DNA of 64,000 bases from Spirochaetia bacterium UBA5763 (GCA_002418835.1 DIEX01000011.1:1-64000), one strand, 5' to 3'. Positions 42,268 to 52,496 are shown, counted from the stretch's first letter. Notes: generated from the letters alone by a model not told the origin. Translations and numbers: made by a program.

Positions 42268-43236
42268 TTACTCATAAAGCCAGCAGGATACTTTGTGCCC
42301 CGGTGCAATTTCCTTTAACGGGGGGTACTCCTCCCTGCATCTCGGCATGGCATTGGGGCACCGTGGATTGAAGTGGCACCCCTGCGGCGGATTTATCGGA
42401 GAAGGGACATCTCCCACAACGATTTTCTTCTCCCTTTTATTCCTCGGATTAATGTCAGGAAAAGCCTCAAAGAGAGCTTTTGTGTAGGGATGGAGTCTGT
42501 TGCCGATGAGATCAGCTTTTGAAGCCTCCTCAACGATACGCCCCAGGTACATCACGATTATCCTGTCGGAGATCAGCTCCACCACCGCAAGATCGTGCGC
42601 GATGAAAACATAAGTGAAACCGTACTTCTGTTGAAGATCCATAAGAAGGTTCAGTATCTGCGCCTGCACTGATACATCGAGGGCTGACACAGCCTCGTCG
42701 CATACAATGAATTCAGGACGGAGTGAGAGAGCCCGGGCTATGCCGATCCTCTGCCTCTGTCCGCCGGAGAACTGGTGCGGGTAGCGGTTTTTATATCTCC
42801 TGTCAAGTCCCACAACATCAAGGAGTGTATCAACCCTTTCATCAAGATTGAACTCTTTATCCAGTCCATTTACTCTCATAGGCTGTGTCAGCAGATAGGA
42901 GATCTTTTTACGCGGATTAAGGGAGGAGAATGGATCCTGAAAAATCATCTGCATCCTTCTCCTGTAGGCCTTCATCTCCCTGTCAGAAAGACTGCTTATA
43001 TCTTTCCCTTCAAAGATTACTTCACCCCCGGTCTTGCGTTGAAGGTTCAGCAGAGTTTTGCCGAGAGTCGATTTACCGCACCCCGACTCACCAACTATAC
43101 CCAGGGTTTCACCTTTATATACATCGAAGGATACTCCGTCAACAGCCTTCAGTATATGATGGCCGCTGCTTCTCATACCCTCTTTCTTTATTTCAAAATG
43201 CTTTTTAAGATTTTTTACTTCTAATATCTTTTCCAT
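42268..43236 (-). CDS. dppF: Oligopeptide/dipeptide ABC transporter ATPase (DppF/OppF)
   Basis: 322 residues. Walker A GESGCGKST, signature FSGGQRQRIGIARAL and Walker B FIVCDEAVSALDVSVQ are intact. The C-terminal cysteine cluster CHFNPRCPNAMPRCREEYP (ligands for a 4Fe-4S site in the family) is present. It is the last gene of the five-gene uptake operon and works with DppD on the DppBC permease. Confidence 0.95.
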   Translation of the reverse strand: MEKILEVKNLKKHFEIKKEGMRSSGHHILKAVDGVSFDVYKGETLGIVGESGCGKSTLGKTLLNLQRKTGGEVIFEGKDISSLSDREMKAYRRRMQMIFQDPFSSLNPRKKISYLLTQPMRVNGLDKEFNLDERVDTLLDVVGLDRRYKNRYPHQFSGGQRQRIGIARALSLRPEFIVCDEAVSALDVSVQAQILNLLMDLQQKYGFTYVFIAHDLAVVELISDRIIVMYLGRIVEEASKADLIGNRLHPYTKALFEAFPDINPRNKREKKIVVGDVPSPINPPQGCHFNPRCPNAMPRCREEYPPLKEIAPGHKVSCWLYE

Positions 43237-43256
43237 TATCAGACCTTCAGTCGTAT

Positions 43257-44252
43257 TCAGATGAATTTTATATCACCGGCAAAGTGGCACCACACGGAAT
43301 GGCCGTTACCGGCCTCCTTCACATCAGGGAACTTCTCTCTGCATAGAGGCTCGGCATATCTGCACCTGCTTTCAAAGGGGCAGCCTGAACCGATCTCGAG
43401 CAGATTGGGAACATTCCCTTCAATTGCTTCGAGTCTCCCGGCGTGCCTGTACTTTTCATTGGAAGGCATTGAGTTCAGAAGGCCCACAGTATAGGGATGC
43501 ATCGGATTTTCGAATATATCGTAAACATCCCCTGCCTCGACCTTTCTTCCCGCGTACATAACAGCAACGCGGTTAGCCATCTCAGCCACAACCCCCATAT
43601 CGTGTGTTATAAGGAGGAGAGACATCTGTATCGATTTCTGCAGTTCACGCATGAGGTCCAGTATCTGCGCCTGGATCGTTACATCAAGGGCAGTTGTAGG
43701 CTCATCCGCAATCATTAAACCGGGATTAGGCGATGACAGAGCCATGGCGATCATCACCCTCTGCCGCATTCCGCCGGAAAGCTGGTGCGGATAGTCCCTT
43801 ACCCTCTTTTCAGGAGCCGGAATTTTAACCATGTCCAGCATTTCTACAGCTTTTGCGAGAGCTCCCTTTTTATCCATGTTGTAATGAGTTATAAAAACTT
43901 CGGCAATCTGTTCCCCGATCCTGAATACAGGATTCAATGAAGTCATGGGTTCCTGAAAGATCATTGAGATCCTGTCACCCCGAATCTCCTGCATCTCTTT
44001 CTCCGTGAGTCTTAGCAGGTCTTTACCGTCCAGGAGTATTTCACCCGATTCGATCTTTCCCGGAGGGGAAGGAACAAGCCTCATTATTGCGGATGCAGTG
44101 ACCGATTTGCCGCACCCGGATTCACCCACAAGCGCAAGAGTCTCGCCTTTGTTAATCCACAGGTCCAGTTCACGTACTGCGGGAACAACACCTTTTTGTG
44201 TATAGAATGAGACATTAAGCCCTTTTATATCAAGGAACCTGTTATTATCCAT
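43257..44252 (-). CDS. dppD: Oligopeptide/dipeptide ABC transporter ATPase (DppD/OppD)
   Basis: About 331 residues from the ATG at 44252, with AGGAGGG 6 bases upstream; the frame to 44330 overlaps dppC and is not needed. Walker A GESGCGKSV, signature LSGGMRQRVMIAMAL, Walker B MIADEPTTALDVT. The Cys-rich C-terminus SGCPFESRCRYAEPLC fits the family. It pairs with DppF. Confidence 0.95.
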   Translation of the reverse strand: MDNNRFLDIKGLNVSFYTQKGVVPAVRELDLWINKGETLALVGESGCGKSVTASAIMRLVPSPPGKIESGEILLDGKDLLRLTEKEMQEIRGDRISMIFQEPMTSLNPVFRIGEQIAEVFITHYNMDKKGALAKAVEMLDMVKIPAPEKRVRDYPHQLSGGMRQRVMIAMALSSPNPGLMIADEPTTALDVTIQAQILDLMRELQKSIQMSLLLITHDMGVVAEMANRVAVMYAGRKVEAGDVYDIFENPMHPYTVGLLNSMPSNEKYRHAGRLEAIEGNVPNLLEIGSGCPFESRCRYAEPLCREKFPDVKEAGNGHSVWCHFAGDIKFI

Positions 44253-44262
44253 AGTAACCCTC

Positions 44263-45159
44263 CTAATCCTTAAGCCTCGGATCAAGGACATCCCTGATCC
44301 CGTCACCCAGGAGGTTAAACCCGAGAACAACCAGAACTATTGCTATACCGGGGAATGTTACGATCCACCATGCATTGGAGACAAACTCACGGGCTGATGC
44401 AATCATAAGGCCCCACTCCGGTGTGGGGGGCTGCGCGCCGAGTCCCAGGAAGGAGAGTGCTGCTGATTCAATTATTGCGCTCCCCACGCCAAGGGTTGCC
44501 TGCACAATTATGGGAGCAAGACAGTTCGGAAGGATTGACATGAACATAAGTTCCATGTTCCCCACACCGAGAGACCTCTCCGCTTCAACGTATTCAGCTT
44601 CTTTCTCGGCAAGAACAGAAGCCCTCATAATCCTTGTGTACTGCGGGAGACGGGCAATACCGATGGCAATCATGGCGTTAAGTAGAGTTGGGCCCAGAAG
44701 CGCCACAATAACAATGGTAAGGAGAATATACGGGAATGCCAGCATGATGTCAATTACCCTCATGGATATTCTGTCAAACCACCCGCCGTAGAAGCCGGAG
44801 ATGAGCCCGATGAGAGATCCGAACACAAGGGATATTGATACGGCAAAAAAACCTATAACAAGCGATATGCGGGAACCGTAGATAATACGTGAAAGGATGT
44901 CCCTGCCGAAATCATCTGTCCCCAGGATGTAGGGCCAGGAGAAGTAAGTCATTTTTCTCAGATCAATATTCTGAAGATAGGGATCAAAGGGCGCAACAAC
45001 AGGCGCGAATACAGCAAGAAATACAAAAAATATGATTATGTAAAGTCCGAACATGGCGGACCTGTTTTTCTTAAGGAGAAGCCAGTTCTCATACCAGATC
45101 GATTCAGCAGCGTTGTTCTCTGCATCATTACCGGCTTTAAATATCTTAATAGGATTCAT
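44263..45159 (-). CDS. dppC: Peptide ABC transporter permease (DppC/OppC)
   Basis: 298 residues, six spans. N-terminal NRSAMFGLYIIIFFVFLAVFAP and LGTDDFGRDILSRIIYGSR are OppC marks; the EAA loop reads EAERSLGVGNMELMFMSILPN. It forms the inner-membrane channel with DppB. Confidence 0.95.
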   Translation of the reverse strand: MNPIKIFKAGNDAENNAAESIWYENWLLLKKNRSAMFGLYIIIFFVFLAVFAPVVAPFDPYLQNIDLRKMTYFSWPYILGTDDFGRDILSRIIYGSRISLVIGFFAVSISLVFGSLIGLISGFYGGWFDRISMRVIDIMLAFPYILLTIVIVALLGPTLLNAMIAIGIARLPQYTRIMRASVLAEKEAEYVEAERSLGVGNMELMFMSILPNCLAPIIVQATLGVGSAIIESAALSFLGLGAQPPTPEWGLMIASAREFVSNAWWIVTFPGIAIVLVVLGFNLLGDGIRDVLDPRLKD

Positions 45160-45177
45160 TATGTGCTACCTTCGGAA

Positions 45178-46194
45178 TTATTCTGTTCTAATTTTGGGAT
45201 TGATTACTGAATAGAGTAGATCAACAAAGAGATTTATAATGACAAAACATGTTGATATCACTATTATTCCACCCTGCACTGCCGGAAAATCCCTTGATTC
45301 AATTGCATGATAGAGCCACTTACCTATCCCGGGCCAGGCAAAAATTGTTTCAGTAAGTATTGCTCCTGCCAGAAGCATCCCGAACTGGAGGCCTATTACA
45401 GTAATTACAGGGAGGAGAGCGTTACGCAGCGCGTACTTGAATACCACCTTCCTCTCGGACATACCTGTGGCACGTGCTGTCTTGATGTAGTCCTGTTTCA
45501 GCACCTCAAGCATTGAGCTCCTTGTTATACGGGCAATAATCGCAAGCGGTATAGTGGCCAGCGTTACAGCAGGAAGAATCAGATGAGTCAGAGCTGATCC
45601 TAAAACTTTAGGGTCTCCTGTTTTAAAAATGTGTATTATCCCGTCAAGTATGTAGAAATTTGTAATAGGGGTAAAATAATACCTTATATCCATTCTTCCC
45701 CCCGTGGGGAGGAGGTTCAGATTAACTGAAAATATTATTATAAGCACAAGCCCGAGCCAGAATACCGGCATCGAAACTCCGAACAGTGCCCCGAACATTG
45801 AGGCATAGTCCCAGAAGGAGTACCTCTTTGTGGCTGAAATAACTCCAACAAATATTCCCAAAACTGATGCAAGGATCATTGAAAAAATAGCCAGTTCGAT
45901 TGTGGCAGGGAAACGGGCTTTTATCTCATCTATAACGTTCTGTCCTGTTTTGATCGATTTGCCGAAATCAAGCTGAACAACTTTTTTCAGGTATATGACA
46001 TACTGAATATGCATAGGCTTGTCAAGGCCCAGTTCAGCATTCATCTTTTCAACAGCCTCTTTGTTTGCCCTTTCACCGAGAATTACCCTTGCAGGTTCGC
46101 CGGGAGAGAGCGCAAGCATGAAGAAGACAAGGGTGATCACTCCGAAAAGTGTTGGTATAAGGAGCCCGAGCCTTTTTAAAATAAATCTGTACAT
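45178..46194 (-). CDS. dppB: Peptide ABC transporter permease (DppB/OppB)
   Basis: 338 residues. Starts RFILKRLGLLIPTLFGVITLVFF, typical of OppB, with the EAA loop YIKTARATGMSERKVVFKYALRNALLP. It lies 18 bases upstream of dppC on the same strand. It is the second gene of the operon after the binding protein. Confidence 0.95.
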   Translation of the reverse strand: MYRFILKRLGLLIPTLFGVITLVFFMLALSPGEPARVILGERANKEAVEKMNAELGLDKPMHIQYVIYLKKVVQLDFGKSIKTGQNVIDEIKARFPATIELAIFSMILASVLGIFVGVISATKRYSFWDYASMFGALFGVSMPVFWLGLVLIIIFSVNLNLLPTGGRMDIRYYFTPITNFYILDGIIHIFKTGDPKVLGSALTHLILPAVTLATIPLAIIARITRSSMLEVLKQDYIKTARATGMSERKVVFKYALRNALLPVITVIGLQFGMLLAGAILTETIFAWPGIGKWLYHAIESRDFPAVQGGIIVISTCFVIINLFVDLLYSVINPKIRTE

Positions 46195-46245
46195 ATTAAA
46201 ACTCCGTAAGACTTTGTTTTGCTTTAAAATAATGAAATATTATTT

Positions 46246-46462
46246 AATTCCCTGTCATTTCGAAGAAGCGGCAGCGACTGAGAAATCTCAATTACAGAAT
46301 CAGTTTAAGAACAGAATTCACTGCAATTATTAAATTATGCAATTGAGATTTCTCACCCGAAAAATTGAATAGGGTTCGAAATGACATGTTGTAAACCATA
46401 TTGTTTGCTGTTTAAACTATGTTTCTTAAAACAGCATCATCCCCGCTTTCGCGGGGATGATT
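46246..46462. repeat. Inverted-repeat element between dppA and dppB
   Basis: gtcatttcgaa at 46252 is answered by ttcgaaatgac at 46374, and gagaaatctcaatt by attgagatttctca, so the two halves fold on each other. It ends with a ccccgctttcgcgggg hairpin at 46441-46456. The motifs are those of the MITE-like family, though the ends differ. It may reduce transcription of the permease genes relative to dppA. Confidence 0.75.
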
Positions 46463-46478
46463 ACTAAATCAGTCCGGA

Positions 46479-48059
46479 CTATTTCTGAATCCAGACATCC
46501 CTGAATTCACGTTTTGACATTGGAGAAAGTTTGAAATCCATAACTGTTTTCTTCATAGGCTCAACAACAACAGAGTGAGCTAAGGGCACCCATGGAGCCT
46601 CTTCATGGAATATAACCTGTGCTTCTTTATAAAGCTTTATTCTCTTATCTTTATCAACAGTTTCTTTCGCCTGTGTTATGAGAGAGTTGAACTTCTCGTT
46701 TTTCCAGAACGCATAGTTCTGAGCAGGCTTGATTGTCGACTGTATTGAAAGAAGAACATAAAGGAAGTTGTCAGGATCTCCATTGTCACCTGTCCATCCT
46801 ATAAGACACATGTCATGCTGGAGGTTATCCAGTTTATCAAGATATGTACCCCACTCATAAGAAACGATGTTAGCCTTAATGCCGACCTCTTTGAGCTGTG
46901 ACTGCATAATCTCAGCAACTTTCTTCGCATTCGGATTATACGGCCTTGATACCGGCATTGCCCAGAGAGTAGTTTCAAAACCGTTTTCAAGTCCCGCTTT
47001 CTTCAGAAGTTCTTTGGCAAGTTTAGGATCGTATTTGTATTCCTGAACCGCATCATTATATGACCACATTGTAGGAGGGAGGGGGTTCTTTGCAGGCACA
47101 CCGAGATTCCCGTAAACAGCCTTGATTATATCAGCTTTGTTTATTGCATGGTTAACAGCCTGACGTACAAGCTTATTGTCAAAGGGTTTTCTTGACTGGT
47201 TCATTGCCATGTAACCAACATTAAGGCCCGGTTGTTCAACTATCTTAAGTTTTGAATCAGCTTTTATATTCTCAATATCTTCGGGTGAAGGGAAGTCTAT
47301 AATATCAACTTCACCTTTTTTGAGTGCAAGATAACGTGCTGTAGGCTCAGGTATTACTTTCAGGATCAGCCTGTCGATATAAGCTTTTCTCCCCCAGTAA
47401 TTATCGTTTCTTTCAAGTATTATTGAATCATCCTTGATCCACTGGACAAACTTGAAAGGGCCTGTACCGCATGCTGTACTTTTAAAATTTTCCTTCTCCT
47501 TTTCAGCAGCTGTTGGAGATACAATTGCAGCAAACTGCATTGCAAGATTCGCGAGGAATGGAGCTTCTTTTTTCTTCAGTAAGATCTTAACCTTGTAATC
47601 ATCCACTTTAACAACATCTTTAATGATATCATCCATACCCATTGCGCTCCAGTATTTCCATGGACCGTATTTATATGCAGGGTGATCTTTCTTAAACTGA
47701 CGCGCCAATGAATAGACAACAGCGTCCGCATTAAAGTCTGTGCCGTCATGGAACTTAACGCCTTTTCTGAGATAGAATGTAAATTCAAGACCGCTTGCTG
47801 CAACATCCCATTTTTCAGCGAGTCCCGGTTCAATATCTGTTGTGCCGTTTATAAAAGACACAAGATTGTCATAGACATTGTCCGCGATATAGAACGATTC
47901 CCCGTCAGTTTCCCTTGCAGGGTCAAGACCGCTGGCATCACCTGAACGGCCGAACACCAGTACACCGCCTGCCTTATCGCCGCTCTTACCGCATGATGTT
48001 AAAGAAAAGACCATGAGTGAAGCAAGAAGCAGAACAAGCAATAGACTTATCCTTTTCAT
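46479..48059 (-). CDS. dppA: Peptide ABC transporter substrate-binding lipoprotein (DppA/OppA)
   Basis: About 526 residues from the ATG at 48059 with AGGAG upstream; the longer frame to 48170 is spurious. Signal peptide MKRISLLLVLLLASLMVFS and lipobox LTSC. The SBP_bac_5 core shows DTEGESFY-like LDPARETDGESFYIADNVYD, KWDVAASGLEFTFYLRKGVKFHDG, and RQAVNHAINKADI. It captures oligopeptides in the periplasm and passes them to DppBC. Confidence 0.94.
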   Translation of the reverse strand: MKRISLLLVLLLASLMVFSLTSCGKSGDKAGGVLVFGRSGDASGLDPARETDGESFYIADNVYDNLVSFINGTTDIEPGLAEKWDVAASGLEFTFYLRKGVKFHDGTDFNADAVVYSLARQFKKDHPAYKYGPWKYWSAMGMDDIIKDVVKVDDYKVKILLKKKEAPFLANLAMQFAAIVSPTAAEKEKENFKSTACGTGPFKFVQWIKDDSIILERNDNYWGRKAYIDRLILKVIPEPTARYLALKKGEVDIIDFPSPEDIENIKADSKLKIVEQPGLNVGYMAMNQSRKPFDNKLVRQAVNHAINKADIIKAVYGNLGVPAKNPLPPTMWSYNDAVQEYKYDPKLAKELLKKAGLENGFETTLWAMPVSRPYNPNAKKVAEIMQSQLKEVGIKANIVSYEWGTYLDKLDNLQHDMCLIGWTGDNGDPDNFLYVLLSIQSTIKPAQNYAFWKNEKFNSLITQAKETVDKDKRIKLYKEAQVIFHEEAPWVPLAHSVVVEPMKKTVMDFKLSPMSKREFRDVWIQK

Positions 48060-48631
48060 ACACAACTCCTGAATTAATTTTAATTTTTTTTTGTACGTGC
48101 TGATAAAAAAAACTATACTGCTTTCCGGGAAATCAGTATTAGAGGCAAACATTACAGAAAAGCGCCCCATACTCCCACGGGTATCCGGAAAAATCTCTAT
48201 TATTCCGGAATGCCTGCCACAAAATGCTCTTTATATCAGCATATACATTATTAAACTTATAATTCATGCAGAAAACAATTATAATCAAGCTTTTTTTAAA
48301 CAAAACCCTTTCGCAGCTTTTGTTTAAAAAAATTCAGCAGCAGTATCAATACAACAGTGAAATTACTTTTTTTCCTTTTTTTCTTTTTTTAATTGCCATA
48401 TTATAGATATTGGAAGGATTATACAGGTACAATTTAATCCTTTACACTATCCATATCCGGGTAGTCATAATTAAATATCCTGAAACGCTGCTGGGAGATA
48501 TCCAGACAACATGCCCTCAGTAAAAAACCCGGACGTAGCGCTTAACAGGCGTTAGCGGGATTTCTGCGATCGGGAGTTTTTTTGTGACACTTTAATTACT
48601 ACGCAGAACAGTGCTGTCAGGGGGGTTTCTT
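48060..48631. other. Divergent region between dppA and potA
   Basis: 572 bases without a gene, holding the promoters of both operons. The notable structure is an AT-rich inverted repeat at 48291-48332. The 100 bases before potA contain cccggacg and gcgttagcggg with a T7 run near 48578, possibly a leader structure. Confidence 0.6.
48291..48332. repeat. Perfect 15-bp AT-rich inverted repeat
   Basis: tttttttaaacaaaa at 48291-48305 and its exact complement at 48318-48332, loop of 12 bases. It lies about 230 bases upstream of dppA and 300 of potA, so it could be a terminator-like structure or an operator. It has a T-run at one side and an A-run at the other. Confidence 0.85.
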
Positions 48632-49807
48632 ATGGACGACTTTCTGATTTTCGATGGAATATCAAAAAGTTTCAGCAATCATAAAGTTCTCGATAATGTT
48701 TCCCTGACTGTAAAGAAAGGTGAGATATTCTCACTACTGGGCCCCAGCGGCTGCGGCAAAACAACCCTGCTCCGGATATGCGCGGGGCTGGAAGAGCCGG
48801 ATTCAGGAAGAATAATTCTGAACGGCGAGGACATAACAGATCTTAGCCCCAATAAACGCCAGGTTAACACAGTGTTTCAGAACTACGCACTGTTCCCCAA
48901 CCTTTCCGTTTTTGATAATATCGCATTCGGCCTGAGAATCTCCGGCATGAAAGAAAGCGGGATAAAGGATGAAGTCTATAAATACCTTGAAATGATCCAG
49001 CTTACGGATCACGCGAGAAAAAAACCTGATAAACTGAGCGGAGGGCAGAAGCAGCGGGTAGCTATAGCCAGGGCACTTATTAACAAACCGAAAATACTCC
49101 TCCTCGACGAACCTCTTGCAGCACTTGACCTTAAACTGAGGCAGAGGATGCTTGTTGACCTTGATAATATTCATGACGAAGTGGGGATTACATTTCTCTA
49201 TGTTACCCACGACCAGAGCGAGGCCATGAGCTTAAGCGACAACATCGCTGTGCTTAACGAAGGCCTTGTGGAGCAGGTGGGCACCCCGACCCAGATTTAC
49301 GAAGCTCCCCGCACAAGCTTTGTGGCTGCGTTTATCGGAGACACCAACTTCTTCGAAGGTGATGTTATTGAAGTTAATGAGCCGTACAGTACACTGCACA
49401 TTGAAGATTTCACTGATGTACTGGTATATAATGACAAGAAGATAAGAAAAGGGGACAGGGTATATCTATCAATCCGTCCTGAAAAATTTACCGTTACTCT
49501 TCAGAAGCCGCAGCTTCCGGAAAGCTACAATATTGTAAAAGGGAAAGTTGAGGAGATTATCTATCTCGGTTATCACACGAAATACTGGGTAAGGGTTAAT
49601 GAATACCTGATTGAGACAAAGCGCCTTCATGACAGGTATATGCTTGATGAGAAGATGATCACATGGGGTGACGAGGTATGGCTCTCATGGCACGCCGATT
49701 ACTGCTACATGCTTGAACAGTACAACATGGAGGACGAGGCACTCCTCACTCTCCCTGATGAAGAGATTATGGCTGAAATTGAAAGTGAATCAGGGGAGGA
49801 TGAATAG
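48632..49807 (+). CDS. potA: Spermidine/putrescine ABC transporter ATPase (PotA)
   Basis: About 391 residues from the ATG at 48632, with AGGGGGG 7 bases upstream; a GTG at 48611 is less likely. Walker A GPSGCGKTT, signature LSGGQKQRVAIARAL, Walker B ILLLDEPLAALDLK and the long regulatory C-terminal TOBE domain (IRPEKFTV) fit PotA. It overlaps potB by one base. Confidence 0.95.
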   Translation: MDDFLIFDGISKSFSNHKVLDNVSLTVKKGEIFSLLGPSGCGKTTLLRICAGLEEPDSGRIILNGEDITDLSPNKRQVNTVFQNYALFPNLSVFDNIAFGLRISGMKESGIKDEVYKYLEMIQLTDHARKKPDKLSGGQKQRVAIARALINKPKILLLDEPLAALDLKLRQRMLVDLDNIHDEVGITFLYVTHDQSEAMSLSDNIAVLNEGLVEQVGTPTQIYEAPRTSFVAAFIGDTNFFEGDVIEVNEPYSTLHIEDFTDVLVYNDKKIRKGDRVYLSIRPEKFTVTLQKPQLPESYNIVKGKVEEIIYLGYHTKYWVRVNEYLIETKRLHDRYMLDEKMITWGDEVWLSWHADYCYMLEQYNMEDEALLTLPDEEIMAEIESESGEDE

Positions 49808-50682
49808 TGTCTCTCCAGGGTCTTAAGAAAAGAAAAAGTGAAGTACTAATCTCTGTCTCCCCGATGGGATGGCTCTTTATATTTTTTGTCATACCGACAT
49901 TTCTTGTCATAGCAATGGCATTCAGGAGTGCGGATCCCTACGGCGGAATCGGAGAGCAGTGGACTCTCAATACGTTAAAAGATCTGCGAAACCCGAACTA
50001 TCCTCTGATAATCTGGCGCACAGTGTGGCTCAGCATAATATCAACCGCGATATGCATTCTTACCGCCATACCTGCAGCCTACTACATTTCACGAATTAAA
50101 AAGAAATATCAGGATATAATTCTGCTCTTTATAATTGTTCCCTTCTGGATTAATTTTCTCATCAGAATTTTCGCGTGGAAAGTTTTTCTCCACCCTGAGG
50201 GGATGTTTAAGCAGCTATTGGTTACACTGCACATATCCGGCCCGGACTCTCTCCTGCTGTACAGGCCGGAAGCTGTTCTTGTGGTAATTGTTTATTCCTA
50301 TCTCCCTTTTGCGCTGCTTCCGATATACGCCTCCGCTGAAAAATTTGATTTCCACCTCATGGAGGCGGCTTACGATCTCGGGGCAGGGAGACTTCAGGCA
50401 TTCATACGGGTTTTTATACCCGGAATCAGACAGGGACTCCTTACAGCAATAATTGTGGTATTCATACCGGCGCTGGGTTCTTATGTAATCCCTGATATTG
50501 TGGGGGGACCATCTGCCGAAATGATCGGGAACAAAATCGCCCAGAGAACTTTCATAGACAGGAACCTCCCTCATGCAAGCGCCCTGTCTGCGATCCTTGC
50601 TTTTGCAGTTATCATACCTTCAGCTCTTGCTCTCACAAGACGTTTTTTCAAAGAAAAAAATTCAGGGTCACTGGGGATATAA
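49807..50682 (+). CDS. potB: Spermidine/putrescine ABC transporter permease (PotB)
   Basis: 291 residues, GTG start within the potA stop. Six helices with the EAA loop LMEAAYDLGAGRLQAFIRVFIPG; WINFLIRIFAWKVFL is a PotB feature. It is inner membrane and partners PotC. Confidence 0.94.
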   Translation: MSLQGLKKRKSEVLISVSPMGWLFIFFVIPTFLVIAMAFRSADPYGGIGEQWTLNTLKDLRNPNYPLIIWRTVWLSIISTAICILTAIPAAYYISRIKKKYQDIILLFIIVPFWINFLIRIFAWKVFLHPEGMFKQLLVTLHISGPDSLLLYRPEAVLVVIVYSYLPFALLPIYASAEKFDFHLMEAAYDLGAGRLQAFIRVFIPGIRQGLLTAIIVVFIPALGSYVIPDIVGGPSAEMIGNKIAQRTFIDRNLPHASALSAILAFAVIIPSALALTRRFFKEKNSGSLGI

Positions 50683-50684
50683 CC

Positions 50685-51455
50685 ATGAAGAGAAGCCGGT
50701 TCCCCTTTTACATGACAATCGCAATTCTTGTTTTTTTCTATCTCCCCATAGTTATTGTTTTTACACAGTCATTTAACGCGTCCCGGTTCGGGGGGACGTG
50801 GAAAGGATTCACATTCGACTGGTATTTCAAACTGTTTTCTGATAAAAATATCTGGCATGCTTTTTCAAACACCCTTATCATAGCTTTCAGTTCAACAGCT
50901 GTATCTGTGGTGCTGGGTACTCTTTCAGCTTTCGCCCTTTACAAGTATAAAACAAAACTTCAGATAACACACAATATACTGGTTTACCTCCCGCTCGTTA
51001 TGCCGGATATACTTATGGGTATAAGTTTACTTCTCTTTTTTGTTTCGCTGAAACTGGAACTGGGGCTCTTTACTATACTCCTGGCGCACATCACTTTCAG
51101 TATCAGCTATGTGGCAATGGTGGTGCTTGGGAGATTTCAGGATTTCGATTATTCCATATTTGAGGCTGCACTTGATCTGGGCGCCACATGGTGGACAGCG
51201 GTCAAAAAAATCATGATCCCTTATCTCATGCCGGGTATTGCAGCCGGGGGGCTTCTTGCTTTTACTCTCTCCCTTGACGATTTTGTAATTACATTCTTTG
51301 TATCAGGGCCGGACTCCACCACTCTCCCGCTATATATATACAGCATGATGAGGCATGGTTCACCATCGGTAATCAACGCGCTCTCTGTAATTATGGTATT
51401 ATTTACTTTCGTAGTAGTCTTTATAAGTAAAAAACTTCTGGAGGTTAAGGAATGA
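50685..51455 (+). CDS. potC: Spermidine/putrescine ABC transporter permease (PotC)
   Basis: 256 residues. YLPIVIVFTQSFNASRFGGTWKGFTFDWY at the start and EAALDLGATWWTAVKKIMIPYLMPG loop plus SLDDFVITFFVSGP are typical of PotC. It starts 2 bases after potB and overlaps potD by 4 bases. Confidence 0.95.
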   Translation: MKRSRFPFYMTIAILVFFYLPIVIVFTQSFNASRFGGTWKGFTFDWYFKLFSDKNIWHAFSNTLIIAFSSTAVSVVLGTLSAFALYKYKTKLQITHNILVYLPLVMPDILMGISLLLFFVSLKLELGLFTILLAHITFSISYVAMVVLGRFQDFDYSIFEAALDLGATWWTAVKKIMIPYLMPGIAAGGLLAFTLSLDDFVITFFVSGPDSTTLPLYIYSMMRHGSPSVINALSVIMVLFTFVVVFISKKLLEVKE

Positions 51456-52486
51456 AAAAAGTTCTCCTTGCCGCAGCTGCTGCGGCGCTCTCTCTTCTTA
51501 TTATCTCATGCGGTTCAAAAAAGAATGAACTTCATGTTTACAACTGGGCTGATTACATGAACCCTGCTGTTATTGAAAAATTCGAGAAAGAATACAACTG
51601 TAAGGTTGTAATGAATTATTTTGATTCTAATGAAGCGTTATATGCAAAACTTAAAGCAGGCGCTTCCGGGTACGATATTCTCTTCCCCACAAGCTACATG
51701 TCAAAGCTGATGTTTGAGCAGAAAATGATTCAGCCTATAGATCATTCCAAACTGAAAAATCTGAAGAATATAGATACAAAATTTATACAGAAAGGTCTCG
51801 ACCCTGAAATGAAATACAGCGTCCCCTACATGATGACATTCACCGGTATTGCATATAACACAAAGAAGGTGAAAAACTTCAGGGCATCATGGTCCATGTT
51901 TGACAGAGCCGATCTCGCGGGGAGAATGACGCTGCTGAACGACCTCCGTGAAGTAATAGGCGCTGCCCTGAAATTCAATGGATATGAATACAACTCCATT
52001 GACGATAAAGAGCTTGAAACGGCAATGAACACAGTAATCAAGTGGAAGAAAAATATTGCAAAATTTGACGTTGACGAAGCAAAGAGAGGATTATCTTCAG
52101 GAGAATTCTTTCTTATACAGGTTTATAACGGCGATGCTCTCCAGCTAATCAGTGAAAATCCTGATCTTGCCTTTGCAACCCCGGCAGAAGGGACAACTCT
52201 GAGCCAGGATGATTTTGTTATACCTGTTACAGCCAAAAATACTGATCTTGCATATAAGTTTATCGACTTCATGCTGAATCCGGAAAACTCAAAGACTAAT
52301 ATGGAGTTCGTATACTATCTTTCACCTAACATCCCGGCCCAGAAACTCATGAGTGAAGAATTTCTGACAGACCCGGCAATAAATCCGCCGAAAGCTGTGC
52401 TTGATAAAAGCGATTTTCTGAAAGACCTGGGTGAAAATAATTCAAAATATTCTGTTACCTGGGATAAAATTAAATCCTCCAATTAA
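51452..52486 (+). CDS. potD: Polyamine-binding lipoprotein (PotD)
   Basis: 344 residues. Signal peptide with lipobox LLIISCGSK. The mature start LHVYNWADYMNPAVIEKFEKEY, YDILFPTSYM and VPYMMTFTGIAYN are PotD/PotF features. It delivers spermidine or putrescine to the PotBC channel. The ligand is deduced from the family. A hairpin (52497-52529) follows the stop. Confidence 0.94.
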   Translation: MKKVLLAAAAAALSLLIISCGSKKNELHVYNWADYMNPAVIEKFEKEYNCKVVMNYFDSNEALYAKLKAGASGYDILFPTSYMSKLMFEQKMIQPIDHSKLKNLKNIDTKFIQKGLDPEMKYSVPYMMTFTGIAYNTKKVKNFRASWSMFDRADLAGRMTLLNDLREVIGAALKFNGYEYNSIDDKELETAMNTVIKWKKNIAKFDVDEAKRGLSSGEFFLIQVYNGDALQLISENPDLAFATPAEGTTLSQDDFVIPVTAKNTDLAYKFIDFMLNPENSKTNMEFVYYLSPNIPAQKLMSEEFLTDPAINPPKAVLDKSDFLKDLGENNSKYSVTWDKIKSSN

Positions 52487-52496
52487 TAAGCACTAA

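Noticed and set aside
46435..46462. Hairpin ccccgctttcgcgggg as a plain terminator of dppA
   Set aside because: It lies past the dppA stop but has no T-run on the minus strand and belongs to a repeat element; a partial effect is possible.
48091..48327. 78-codon frame upstream of potA
   Set aside because: It has no ribosome site and runs into the AT inverted repeat; composition is non-coding.
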